64,000 bases of DNA from BCD1 sp965230565. GTDB lineage: Bacteria > Bacteroidota > Bacteroidia > Chitinophagales > Saprospiraceae. Positions 50,278 through 58,925 of this stretch are shown here, in pieces. A program made the position numbers and the translations under genes. The notes beneath the pieces are model-generated. The model saw only the letters and a list, made by a program, of their open reading frames with translations, searched no databases and was not told the DNA's origin. The stretch covers positions 992,001 through 1,056,000 of the forward strand of contig CBDDLH010000016.1 in the NCBI GenBank assembly GCA_965230565.1, read 5' to 3'. Positions within the stretch are counted from its first letter, which is position 1; every line of letters starts with the position of its first letter.

Positions 50278-51549
50278 ATGTCAGCAAATACAAAACCTTC
50301 TTCGGAGTTGATCTCCGTTGAAGGACTCTACAAAGCAAAAGTTAGGATCAAAGGGGTTGCAGAGCATACCCCTTTGATGTTTAACCACAATATGTCTGAA
50401 CAGTATGGCTGCAGGATACTTCTCAAGCGGGAAGACCTTCAGGTGGTACGTTCATACAAGATCCGGGGGGCTTACAATAAAATGGCCGGACTGGGGAAAG
50501 AAGCTTTGAAGAATGGTGTCATTTGCGCCAGTGCAGGCAATCATGCCCAGGGAGTTGCATTTGCCTGTCATAAATTGAAAGTCAAAGGAAAGATCTTTAT
50601 GCCCGAAGTAACCCCCAAACAAAAAGTAAACAAGGTCAAGCTCTTTGGAAAAGAGCATGTTGAAATCGTTTTGGTCGGGGATACATTTGATGAAGCCAAC
50701 AACCTCGCATTAAAAGAAGCTGAAATCCATGACATGACTTTCGTTCCGCCATTTGATGACCGCAAGATCATTGAGGGACAAGGGACAGTAGGACTTGAAA
50801 TTCTGGAAGATTGTCATGAAATGATCGATTATGTGTTTCTGCCCATTGGCGGAGGAGGGCTGATCTCCGGTGTAGGGAGCTGTTTCAAACAGTTAAGTCC
50901 TGAAACAAAGATCATCGGCGTGGAACCAGCCGGTGCACCGGCGATGAAAAAATCCATTGAAGCCGGAGAAAACATTATTCTGGACAAAATTGACAACTTC
51001 GTTGACGGAGCAGCCGTCAAACAAGTTGGCAAACACACGCTGGCGATCACGCAAAAAATCGTGGATGACATTGTACTTGTGCCTGAGGGTAAAGTTTGTA
51101 ATTCCATCCTGCATCTGTATAATGAAGAAGGTATTGTAGTAGAACCAGCCGGTGCCCTGACCATTGCTGCCCTGGATTATTATGCTGATAAGATCAAAGG
51201 GAAAAATGTCGTTTGCATTTTGAGCGGCAGCAACAATGATATCACCAGAACACAGGAGATCAGAGAGCGCTCTTTGTTCTATGAAGGTTTAAAACACTAC
51301 TTTGTCATCAAATTTCCTCAACGTGCCGGTGCCTTACGCGATTTCCTCAATGATGTACTCGGCCCTACTGATGACATTACCCACTTCGAATACACCAAAA
51401 AACACAACCGGGAAACCGGTCCTGCCCTTGTTGGAATTCGGGTTCAGAAAAAAGAAGATTACGAAGGGCTCATTTCCCGGATGGAAGCCCAGAACATCAA
51501 CTATCAGACGCTAAATGATCAGAAGATGTTGTTTGATTTGTTGGTGTAA
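50278..51549 (+). CDS. ilvA: Threonine ammonia-lyase (threonine dehydratase), biosynthetic
   Basis: IlvA converts threonine to 2-oxobutanoate for isoleucine synthesis. The 423-residue protein has the PLP-binding lysine in RSYKIRGAYNKM (about 60-71), followed by ASAGNHAQGVA. The PLP-phosphate loop is LPIGGGGLISGVGS, and the CILSGSNND block is also typical. The last 90 residues (HYFVIKFPQRAGALRDFLND onward) form one ACT-like regulatory domain, the place where isoleucine acts as inhibitor in the family. Placing it after ilvC fits isoleucine synthesis. Confidence 0.94.
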   Translation: MSANTKPSSELISVEGLYKAKVRIKGVAEHTPLMFNHNMSEQYGCRILLKREDLQVVRSYKIRGAYNKMAGLGKEALKNGVICASAGNHAQGVAFACHKLKVKGKIFMPEVTPKQKVNKVKLFGKEHVEIVLVGDTFDEANNLALKEAEIHDMTFVPPFDDRKIIEGQGTVGLEILEDCHEMIDYVFLPIGGGGLISGVGSCFKQLSPETKIIGVEPAGAPAMKKSIEAGENIILDKIDNFVDGAAVKQVGKHTLAITQKIVDDIVLVPEGKVCNSILHLYNEEGIVVEPAGALTIAALDYYADKIKGKNVVCILSGSNNDITRTQEIRERSLFYEGLKHYFVIKFPQRAGALRDFLNDVLGPTDDITHFEYTKKHNRETGPALVGIRVQKKEDYEGLISRMEAQNINYQTLNDQKMLFDLLV

Positions 51550-51726
51550 AATCCCAGCTAATTACTCCTGACACCTTTTGGCTTATTTTGACCAATTTTA
51601 AATTATTGATCATTAGTAAGCCTCCCCTCTCCAATTCGAAATTAATTTTTAACTTCATCCTACCTGAAGAATTATTTCCTGTTACATCAGGATGAAAAAC
51701 ATTTTTTACATCAAAAACTCGAATCA

Positions 51727-52290
51727 ATGAAAGCTCCAATCTTTAAGTTTTCCCTATTCGCTCTTGTTACCATTCTCTTTTTATCAACTTCCTGTAATAA
51801 AGACAACGATGATAATCCCGATGACCTGGACGTGGGTACTCTTGTCGTAAAAATTGATGGAGAAACTTTTGAAAGCCTTGCCGCAGTGGGTACCATTGCA
51901 GTTTCCTTTGATACCATACAGGGTTTTACCATCACGGGATTAAAAAATGAAGGGTTATCCACCATCACTGAAATTGGTCTCGTCTTTGGACATCACACAG
52001 ATGAAACCATGACCGCAAAAACTTATCAGTTTACCGATGGAGATGGTTCCTGCTTCCAGCCGTTGGGTGTTTGCGGTGGCATTGACTACACCAACGCAAA
52101 CATTGCCAACCCTTCCGAATCCTTTAATTATGAATCCGCTACCCTGGGAGGGGCGGCAACCATTACCTTTACCACGCTGGATTATCAAAACGGCGGAAGT
52201 GCCAAAGGTACATTTTCAGGAACATTGGTTGATGGAAACGGGAATTCAGTAGCCCTGACAGAAGGAAAGTTTAATGTGCTGATTGATTAG
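51727..52290 (+). CDS. Small lipoprotein of unknown function
   Basis: The 187-residue lipoprotein (signal LFALVTILFLSTSC) starts the mature part with an acidic linker (NKDNDDNPDDLD). It has beta strands such as GTLVVKIDGETFES, GFTITGLKNEG and SAKGTFSGTLVDGNGNSV. This pattern is typical of small DUF6252-like Bacteroidota surface lipoproteins, often with one Cys pair (here CFQPLGVC). No enzymatic signature. A hairpin terminator follows. Confidence 0.75.
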   Translation: MKAPIFKFSLFALVTILFLSTSCNKDNDDNPDDLDVGTLVVKIDGETFESLAAVGTIAVSFDTIQGFTITGLKNEGLSTITEIGLVFGHHTDETMTAKTYQFTDGDGSCFQPLGVCGGIDYTNANIANPSESFNYESATLGGAATITFTTLDYQNGGSAKGTFSGTLVDGNGNSVALTEGKFNVLID

Positions 52291-52318
52291 CCAATATCGA
52301 TTTTTATACATTTGAAAA

Positions 52319-52365
52319 AAAAGCTTCACATGAAAGTGTCACCAACACTAAAATGTGAAGCTTTT
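52319..52365. terminator. Two-way terminator between convergent genes
   Basis: A perfect 13-bp stem (52319-52331, AAAAGCTTCACAT, with 52353-52365) encloses a smaller pair AGTGT/ACACT. It sits between the plus-strand lipoprotein and minus-strand dehydrogenase genes. A or T tracts lie on both sides. Confidence 0.8.
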
Positions 52366-52415
52366 AAAAATATTAATTAACATCCTGCCAAAAATTAATT
52401 GGTAAGACCGTTATT

Positions 52416-53765
52416 TTATTGCATACTCGTCAGCTCTTCCCCTTCTTCAACCTCCTCGAATATCACTCCATATTGTTTGAGTTCCTCCAATGCAGGATCA
52501 TACACTTCCTTCATAACCGGAATCTGGACACCCGGGGTTTTGTATTGCCCGTTCATTAACATTTTGACAAAGATCCCTAATGGAAGACCTACCAGTTTAG
52601 CCATAGCTGTATTCACTTGATCTTCTCCTTTCATAATCAAGGTTGAAGATAAATGATGATCTTCACCATGTAATTCGTAATCGAATTCATGCTTCATGAT
52701 GATCATATCTTTGTCATCAGGCTTTAAGCTCCATTTTTCCAGTAACAAACATTCAAGGATATATGCCGGGGAAGCATTCTTCTGTTCAATACTTCTATCA
52801 TCGAAAATACCTGTCCACCTTAGCTGATCCATTACCTTTGAATCCACATCTACACGGATGAGTTTGGCAACCCGTTCCTCCAGCGTTCCTTTTTCTTTGT
52901 GCAAAAATGCCTCAACGAGATCGCGATAGGTCATTTGATCAGAATGCTGGATATTAAAACCATCATCCGTTAAGCCCATTTTAACAAAAGCATGCCAGGC
53001 ATCGCAGAAGCCTCTTTTACGCAAAGTACCTCTTAAAATAGTAGGAATATCCTGCAAATCGTAGGTTTCCAGATAAGAAAGAGAATCCCTGTTGGGATAA
53101 ATTTCATAAGTCCCCAGGCCTGCTACTTCAGTCAATCGGTAATCCCTGAAAAGCCTTTTATGAGGCATGAGTTTTAATTGACCGTTTTCGAGGAATTGCG
53201 CAGTGGTTTGCCCTGCTACAACGACATTCCTCGGATTCCAGGTGAATTTGTAGTGCCAGGGATTATCGTCACTTTCCGGGGCTATCAGCCCTCCTGTGTA
53301 GGAATAAAAACCTTTTATTTTACCGCCCCGGGCTTTTATATCATCGATAACCTGCATGGCGGACATGTGGTCAATCCCGGGATCAAGGCCTATTTCACTC
53401 ATGAAAACCAGCCCTTTTGCCTTAGCTTCTTCATCCAGTTCTCTCATTTCTTTTGACACATAAGATGCGCAGACAAAATGTTTACCATAGGTAATGCAGT
53501 CACGGGCGACATCCATATGTAGAAACTGCGGTAACATGGAAATCACCACATCAGCCTCCCGGATGAACTTTTGCCGATTTTCTTCGTTATGAATATCCAG
53601 GCAAACTGCACTGGCGTTTTTGTAATCTCCAATCTTTTTTTTGGCCATTTCAAGATTGGAATCAGCGAGAACGATAGACCATTGGTAAGTAACAGATTGT
53701 TCCAAAAGATAATTGATCAACACTGTTGACGAACGACCGGCCCCAATGATTAAAAGTTTATTCAT
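52416..53765 (-). CDS. Saccharopine dehydrogenase/reductase family protein
   Basis: The 449-residue protein has an N-terminal NAD(P)-binding Rossmann fold (LLIIGAGRSSTVLINYLL). The region VVISMLPQFLHMDVARDCI follows, and SEIGLDPGIDHMSAMQ is the strongly conserved block of saccharopine reductases. Later sequence (FKFTW-like HYKFTWNPRNVVVAGQ) matches the C-terminal catalytic part. Family members form or split saccharopine in lysine metabolism, or act on other amino acids. The direction of the reaction here is not evident, and no other lysine genes are adjacent. Confidence 0.88.
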   Translation of the reverse strand: MNKLLIIGAGRSSTVLINYLLEQSVTYQWSIVLADSNLEMAKKKIGDYKNASAVCLDIHNEENRQKFIREADVVISMLPQFLHMDVARDCITYGKHFVCASYVSKEMRELDEEAKAKGLVFMSEIGLDPGIDHMSAMQVIDDIKARGGKIKGFYSYTGGLIAPESDDNPWHYKFTWNPRNVVVAGQTTAQFLENGQLKLMPHKRLFRDYRLTEVAGLGTYEIYPNRDSLSYLETYDLQDIPTILRGTLRKRGFCDAWHAFVKMGLTDDGFNIQHSDQMTYRDLVEAFLHKEKGTLEERVAKLIRVDVDSKVMDQLRWTGIFDDRSIEQKNASPAYILECLLLEKWSLKPDDKDMIIMKHEFDYELHGEDHHLSSTLIMKGEDQVNTAMAKLVGLPLGIFVKMLMNGQYKTPGVQIPVMKEVYDPALEELKQYGVIFEEVEEGEELTSMQ

Positions 53766-53959
53766 GGATTAATTTGTTTATTCTGGTTAAAGGCCTGTTT
53801 AAAGACAGCCCGCAAGTTATATTTTCGGGCAATAATTTTTGAATTTTAAGCTGTGAATTTTTACACAAAAAATGACAAATTAGGTTTGATGATCAACAAA
53901 CCTTATTTTTACAGGATAATGCCCGGCAAATAGTCTGTGCTTTCATAAATATAGCAAGG

Positions 53960-54442
53960 ATGAAGAAAATCTCCCTGACCACATCGATCGAAGTGTATGC
54001 TTCGAAAGGTGAATTACCTGAAAAATTTGAACACCTGCTTGATGAAGCTAAAAAAGGCCTCACCAAAAGTTATGCTCCTTATTCTGAATTCCGGGTTAGT
54101 GCAGCGGTATTATTAGCCAATGGAAAAGTCCTTACCGGTGCTAATCAGGAAAATGCAGCATATAGTTTGTGCCTGTGCGCGGAAAGGGTCGCCCTCTCAG
54201 CAGCTTCCAGTGAATTTCCTGAGGTGCAGGTTGAGGCCATCGCCATCACGGTGGAAAACAAAAACAATCCCGTTACCTCCCCTGCTGCTCCCTGCGGCGC
54301 CTGCAGACAAGTTCTGTCAGAAACCGAAGACCGGTTTAAAAACAAAATCAAAGTAATTCTGCAAGGAGAAAGTGGGGAAATTTACCTGCTCAATACAGCA
54401 AAGGACTTACTGCCATTGTTCTTCGACGGTACTTTTCTGTAA
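53960..54442 (+). CDS. cdd: Cytidine deaminase
   Basis: Cdd converts cytidine and deoxycytidine to the uridine forms. The 160-residue protein has the zinc site in CAERVALS with the catalytic Glu, and in PCGACRQVL with two Cys ligands. The substrate loop GANQENAAYS lies upstream of the first motif. The size fits the homotetrameric class. It is transcribed away from the dehydrogenase gene, with about 190 bp between them. It is followed by a plus-strand region that may code for a small RNA. Confidence 0.95.
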   Translation: MKKISLTTSIEVYASKGELPEKFEHLLDEAKKGLTKSYAPYSEFRVSAAVLLANGKVLTGANQENAAYSLCLCAERVALSAASSEFPEVQVEAIAITVENKNNPVTSPAAPCGACRQVLSETEDRFKNKIKVILQGESGEIYLLNTAKDLLPLFFDGTFL

Positions 54443-54514
54443 ACAAATCCATTAAAAAAATAAAAAAAAATCCTAAATGTGATTGGAATCACTGACCATA
54501 CCTGTTGGTCAGAT

Positions 54515-54650
54515 TATCTTTGCTATCGTAAATGATACAACAAGTGTTCAAAACACACGACAAATAAACACAAAGATATTTAAGATTTAGGGTTTTGGTT
54601 AGTTTGAAAATTAGTACCGGCAGTGAATTCTCACTGCCGTTTTTTTTTTT
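54515..54650 (+). ncRNA. Candidate small RNA between cdd and queD
   Basis: TATCTTTG at 54515-54522 fits the TAnnTTTG promoter -7 element, and a strong terminator lies at 54618-54650. No ORF lies between. A transcript of about 110-120 nt would result. The region has a palindrome CTGACCA/TGGTCAG just upstream. The alternative is that the region is only the 3' UTR of cdd. Confidence 0.3.
54618..54650 (+). terminator. Strong terminator before the converging queD gene
   Basis: CGGCAGTGA (54618-54626) pairs perfectly with TCACTGCCG (54631-54639), loop ATTC, followed by eleven T residues. It ends transcription coming from the cdd side. Confidence 0.88.
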
Positions 54651-54652
54651 GC

Positions 54653-55093
54653 TCATTCGTTATCTGAAGCAAACCATTCCGCATAACTATTTGCTGTTTC
54701 CCTCAACAAGGCACTATGCAACTTGACTTCTTCCGGCAAATGTTGCTTAAGAATTCCCACAATATCAATTAACATATTTTCGCAGGTCGGCTGATAATCA
54801 ACATACCTTATACGTGGATTGGTTTTTTCAAGCCCCCTGAATCGCGAATCATTGCGAAGAATCAGATAATGATCAAAGATGGAGAGAATGTGTTTTTTGA
54901 CAATCTGTTTCAGATCACCAAAATCTATCACCATTCCACAAGTCGGTATGGCTGCATCATCTATTGGTTTTCCGATGGTCGTTATTCTCAAATGGTAAGA
55001 ATGACCATGAATATCCTTACACTTCCCACCATACCCGTCCAGCGCATGTGCAGCTTCAAAATCAAACTCTTTCGTCAACCTAACCGTATTCAT
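54653..55093 (-). CDS. queD: 6-pyruvoyl-tetrahydropterin synthase/QueD family protein
   Basis: The 146-residue enzyme belongs to the PTPS fold used for queuosine (QueD: 6-carboxy-tetrahydropterin synthase) or pterin synthesis. I start it at 55093 (MNTVRLTKEFDFEAAH), since the longer frame to 55201 adds a non-homologous stretch. Zinc ligands are the His in FEAAHAL and in KDIHGHSYHL. The catalytic Cys is in IPTCGMVIDFGDLK, and the later DHYLIL and QPTCENM blocks are typical. No other queuosine gene is nearby, so QueD is the likely but unproven call. TACCTTTG on the minus strand at 55117-55124 is a candidate promoter element. Confidence 0.88.
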   Translation of the reverse strand: MNTVRLTKEFDFEAAHALDGYGGKCKDIHGHSYHLRITTIGKPIDDAAIPTCGMVIDFGDLKQIVKKHILSIFDHYLILRNDSRFRGLEKTNPRIRYVDYQPTCENMLIDIVGILKQHLPEEVKLHSALLRETANSYAEWFASDNE

Positions 55094-55230
55094 TTTGTCA
55101 TTTTTTAAATTCTGTGCAAAGGTAGTGAATAAGGAAATATGAATAGATTTTTTCCAAAAAACACACAAAAGGATGACAAAAATCATTTTTTGGAATGACA
55201 AATGTCACCCTTTTCATAAAATGGCCCGAT

Positions 55231-55238
55231 TAACTTTG
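55231..55238 (+). promoter_or_regulatory. Putative -7 element (TAACTTTG) for the persulfide dioxygenase gene
   Basis: TAACTTTG fits TAnnTTTG, about 70 bp before the start codon. No clear TTG box is found at the expected distance. Confidence 0.4.
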
Positions 55239-55309
55239 CCTCAACAATTACATGAACAAACTTTCATATATTCATATTTATTCTTAACCAATTAAATTTT
55301 TTTTTAATC

Positions 55310-56722
55310 ATGAAGGTAGAACAAATTTATACAGGCTGCCTGGCAGAGGCGGCTTACTACATTGAAAGCAATGGTGAGGCAGCAGTAATTGACCCTTTAA
55401 GAGATATTGAGGGTTATTTACAAAGAGCTGAAGAAGACAATGCCAAGATCAAATACATCTTCCTCACCCACTTCCACGCAGATTTTATGGCAGGCCATAT
55501 GGATTTGGCCAAGAAAACCGGCGGAACCATTATCGTCGGACCAACCGAAGCTCCAATCGGTTATGATGCACACATCGTAAAAGACAACGAAGATCTCAAA
55601 TTAGGAGATGTCAATATTAAAGTACTTCACACTCCAGGACACACTACAGAAAGTGTTTGTTACCTGCTTTCAGACGAATCCGGAAAAGATGTAGGCTTAT
55701 TCAGTGGTGATACGCTTTTCATCGGTGACGTTGGAAGACCTGACCTTGCACAGAAAGTGGTTGCAGATCTCACTCAGGATAAACTGGCAAGAATGCTTTT
55801 CCACTCCTTGAGAAATAAGATCATGCCTTTGGACGACGATATCATCGTTTATCCTAACCACGGCGCAGGTAGCCCATGTGGAAAGAACATGAGTGAAGAA
55901 ACCACAGATACACTGGGTAACCAGAAAAAGACTAACTATGCTCTCAGACCTGACCAGACTGAGGAGGAATTCGTAAAAGAGTTGCTGACAGGTTTGAAAG
56001 AACCACCATCATACTTCCCTGCAATGGTATTGGGTAATATCAAAGGAACGGAAAGTATCTACGATGTCAGGGAAAGAGAAAACAACGAAATGTCTGCTGA
56101 TGAATTTGAAAAAGCAGCAGAAACTGAAGGCGTTGCCATTCTGGACACAAGAGCTTCCACAAAATTTGTTAACGGGTTTGTACCTAAGTCCATCAATATT
56201 GACATCGACAGCAACTTTGCAGTTTGGGTAGGTACTATCCTCAGGGATGTAAATACGAAGATACTGGTAATTACATATCCTGGAAGAGAGCAGGAAGTAA
56301 TCGACAGATTGGCAAGAGTTGGATTTGACCACGTAATCGGATTCCTGAGCGGAGGTTATGAAACCTGGAAAGAAGCAGGGAAAACTGAAGACACCCTCAA
56401 ATCAGTTACTCCGGATTCAATAGCTGAACTGGAAGGCTTGAACTACCTCGACGTGAGAAGAGAAAGTGAATACGACAGTGAGCACATCGTTGATGCTGTA
56501 AATGCACCACTCGATTACCACTGGAATTCAATTGAAAAGGTTGACAAGGACAAAACATACCACGTTTACTGCAGAACAGGTAACAGGTCAGTAATCTATG
56601 CTTCCATTTTGAAAGCACAAGGATTTAACAATCTTATCGACGTTGCAGGTGGTATTGAGGAAATGAAGAAAACAGGCAAATTCGAAGTTACGGAATATGT
56701 TTGTCCTTCAACTATGTTGTAA
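55310..56722 (+). CDS. CstB-like persulfide dioxygenase-rhodanese fusion
   Basis: The 470-residue protein joins three parts. A metallo-beta-lactamase-type domain (1-235) has the THFHADFMAGH motif, the HTPGHT and FSGDTLFIGDVGRPDL blocks and HGAGSPCG, typical of the mononuclear iron persulfide dioxygenase (ETHE1-like) group. A first rhodanese fold (about 265-365) has no Cys at its active loop (VITYPGREQE). A second rhodanese (about 375-460) has the active CRTGNRS loop. The order matches CstB, which oxidises persulfides to thiosulfate or sulfite. The gene probably protects from sulfide and reactive sulfur. It is monocistronic, with a strong terminator after it. Confidence 0.9.
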   Translation: MKVEQIYTGCLAEAAYYIESNGEAAVIDPLRDIEGYLQRAEEDNAKIKYIFLTHFHADFMAGHMDLAKKTGGTIIVGPTEAPIGYDAHIVKDNEDLKLGDVNIKVLHTPGHTTESVCYLLSDESGKDVGLFSGDTLFIGDVGRPDLAQKVVADLTQDKLARMLFHSLRNKIMPLDDDIIVYPNHGAGSPCGKNMSEETTDTLGNQKKTNYALRPDQTEEEFVKELLTGLKEPPSYFPAMVLGNIKGTESIYDVRERENNEMSADEFEKAAETEGVAILDTRASTKFVNGFVPKSINIDIDSNFAVWVGTILRDVNTKILVITYPGREQEVIDRLARVGFDHVIGFLSGGYETWKEAGKTEDTLKSVTPDSIAELEGLNYLDVRRESEYDSEHIVDAVNAPLDYHWNSIEKVDKDKTYHVYCRTGNRSVIYASILKAQGFNNLIDVAGGIEEMKKTGKFEVTEYVCPSTML

Positions 56723-56786
56723 TCCGGTTACAACTCAATTATTCGACATTATTAGTTCGGTATAAATTGTTCGATTTTCATTGGTG

Positions 56787-56822
56787 GAGGTTAATCCCGT
56801 TCGACGGGATTAGCCTCTTTTT
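56787..56822 (+). terminator. Terminator of the persulfide dioxygenase gene
   Basis: A 14-bp stem with one G-T pair (56787-56800 and 56804-56817), loop TCG, is followed by TTTTT. Confidence 0.85.
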
Positions 56823-56906
56823 AAAAAATGAACTACCTTTACAAGATCAGTGATTTTTAATCACCTGGTATTTTGTTGAACAAGGTTTACCGCAAATTTT
56901 TTACCC

Positions 56907-57740
56907 ATGCAAAAAATTCTCATTCCCGGTGATTTGACTGTATTAACAGACTTCTCTTACGATATTGCTTTAAAAATTGCAGAAAAAACCGATGCTCAAA
57001 TTGAGGTCCTTGGAATAGTACCCGCCCCCCTGAATGCTTCTTTTGATAAAAAGGGAAATATTAAAACGGATATGGGCGCTGATTTGTCAGACCTCGAGGA
57101 ACAATTAAAAACTCTGGAAGAAAAAATGTCTTCCTGGGCAGAGGGAAAAAAGCGTATCAGCAATGCAGTAGCAAAAATCGGCCACATCGATGATACCATT
57201 TTAAGGCATATTGACGAAAATGACATCGAAATGGTGGCCATGGGTACTTCAGGCGCCTATGGCATGAAGCAATGGTTATCCAATTCGCATGCAGCTAAAA
57301 TTACCAGACACTCAAAGGTCCCGGTATTAACGCTTAAGTGTGATCGCTCTGACTTTGAAATTGAAGATCTGCTCCTGGTCTCTGATTTCCACAAGCCTGA
57401 AAAAATCGATATTACTGCCATAAAAACGATCCTGGACGCCCTTGATGTAGACCTGCACTTTTTAAAGGTCAATACCCAACGGGATTTTCAGCCAAATCGT
57501 GAGATCAGGATCAATATGGAAAAATTCGCAGAACTGAATGACCTTGACGACCCTGAATTTCACATCTATTGTGATGAAACAGTCGAAAAAGGCATCATTA
57601 ATTTCAGTGCGGATACCGGTATTGAATTAGTGGCTATTGGCACTCATCAGCGTTCAGGGTTTAGTCGTTTATTCAATACAAGCATTTCAGAGAATGTAGT
57701 CAACCATATTTGGCAACCCATTCTTACCTACCCTACCTAA
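56907..57740 (+). CDS. Universal stress protein, tandem domains
   Basis: The 277-residue cytosolic protein has two USP domains. The first (1-145) starts KILIPGDLTVLTDFSYDIAL and ends with VAMGTSGAYGMKQWLSNSHA. The second (about 150-277) has DLLLVSDFHKPEKID and VAIGTHQRSGFSRLFNTSIS. Both end in the GxxSGxxxxLxxxS-type pattern that can bind ATP phosphate in the family, although the last loops look incomplete, especially in the first domain. USPs help cells survive stress; the trigger here is unknown. It lies after the persulfide gene with its own likely promoter. Confidence 0.85.
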   Translation: MQKILIPGDLTVLTDFSYDIALKIAEKTDAQIEVLGIVPAPLNASFDKKGNIKTDMGADLSDLEEQLKTLEEKMSSWAEGKKRISNAVAKIGHIDDTILRHIDENDIEMVAMGTSGAYGMKQWLSNSHAAKITRHSKVPVLTLKCDRSDFEIEDLLLVSDFHKPEKIDITAIKTILDALDVDLHFLKVNTQRDFQPNREIRINMEKFAELNDLDDPEFHIYCDETVEKGIINFSADTGIELVAIGTHQRSGFSRLFNTSISENVVNHIWQPILTYPT

Positions 57741-57923
57741 TAAAGGTACTTAATGTATAGGCTAAGCCTAAGAAAAAAAATCTAAATATTTTTAAAAATA
57801 AATTCCATGCTCCGTATACCGATTGATCAATATTGGTTGCGGAGCATCCCTTTTTTATCCGTAACAGAAATCACAAATATGCCCGTTAATTATCTTTATC
57901 TTCGTGCCTTTAAATAAAATACC

Positions 57924-58538
57924 ATGAAAATCAAACAATTATTTTTTCTGCTTCCTTTGCTGGCTTTTTATGCCTGCGGTTCATCTGAACAAACAGACAG
58001 TAAAACAATTGTATCAGAAGTACCTGAAACAATTGATTTGAAAGCTTATGAGGGTTTGGGTACAAAAATTACTTCCGAAAGTTTTTTAACCCTTAGCGGA
58101 AAAGTTAAATCCGCCTTACAGGAAGGCGGAGTGCCAAATGCAGTAGGTTATTGCAAAATTTCCGCTCATCCCATCATAGATAGTTTATCTCAGGCCCATA
58201 ATGCTACCATTAGCAGGACGAGCCTAAAACCAAGAAACTACAAAAACACTGCTGTACCCAGGGAAAAAAGCGTTTTGAAACAATTCGAAGTAGATTGGCA
58301 ATTAGGTCAGCAAGTCATGCCTTTCTCCGAGGATATGGGAGCCGCCGGCGTAAACTTTTATGCACCTATCTGGACTCAAAAAGCTTGCCTGCAATGTCAC
58401 GGTGTGATAGGAGAAACACTATCTGCTAAAAATGACGAGATCATCAAGGGACTTTATCCGAATGACAAGGCAATTGGTTATAAAGAAAATGACCTCCGCG
58501 GCATGTGGGTGGTCAATTTTAAAAAAGATCAACAATAA
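57924..58538 (+). CDS. DUF3365 (Tll0287-like) heme lipoprotein
   Basis: The 204-residue lipoprotein (signal LFFLLPLLAFYAC) has a Tll0287-like sensor fold (DUF3365). A heme attachment motif CLQCH is near residue 157, following VNFYAPIWTQKA. The GYCKISAHPIIDSLS segment near 75 is also typical. Such proteins carry a c-type heme in a PAS-like domain and may sense redox state or gas. A small membrane protein gene follows after 18 bp, so the two are probably co-transcribed. Confidence 0.85.
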   Translation: MKIKQLFFLLPLLAFYACGSSEQTDSKTIVSEVPETIDLKAYEGLGTKITSESFLTLSGKVKSALQEGGVPNAVGYCKISAHPIIDSLSQAHNATISRTSLKPRNYKNTAVPREKSVLKQFEVDWQLGQQVMPFSEDMGAAGVNFYAPIWTQKACLQCHGVIGETLSAKNDEIIKGLYPNDKAIGYKENDLRGMWVVNFKKDQQ

Positions 58539-58556
58539 TAAGATAATAGAACATCT

Positions 58557-58787
58557 ATGGATCAAAAAACAAAACCATGGAATTCATTTCCATTTCTGAT
58601 AATCGCCTGTCTCACACTCGGACTGGCTCCATTTGTTCCGGAACCGCACATTTTAGGAAAAATCAGATGGATTATGGGCGGAGCCAAAGGCATGGCTGCT
58701 ATAGACTGGTTTGATTTCGTATTTCATGGCCTGCCCTGGTTTTTACTTTTGAGATTTTTTTCTCTTAAGGTCGCAGGAAAACTGTGA
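58557..58787 (+). CDS. Small two-helix membrane protein
   Basis: The 76-residue product has two likely membrane helices (FPFLIIACLTLGLAPFVP and FVFHGLPWFLLLRFFSL) joined by a loop with HILGKIRWIMGGAKGM. I do not recognise a family, but the start 18 bp after the DUF3365 gene and the coherent membrane pattern support a real gene. It might help the heme lipoprotein, or be unrelated. Confidence 0.7.
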   Translation: MDQKTKPWNSFPFLIIACLTLGLAPFVPEPHILGKIRWIMGGAKGMAAIDWFDFVFHGLPWFLLLRFFSLKVAGKL

Positions 58788-58806
58788 AAAGAAAGGGTTT
58801 TACAAT

Positions 58807-58907
58807 GTTTGATGTTGTTTGAATACTCGCAGTTTGATATTGTTAATGACTTTTTTTGCCATTAAACAACATCAAACCACGTTAAACGAAATCAAACAAC
58901 ATCAAAC
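58807..58907. repeat. Direct and inverted 14-bp repeats
   Basis: GTTTGATGTTGTTT (58807-58820) has its exact complement twice, at 58864-58877 and 58894-58907. One transcript could form either of two hairpins. The region lies between the small membrane protein and tnaA. Confidence 0.75.
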
Positions 58908-58925
58908 CGACCCTCGGGAGTGACG

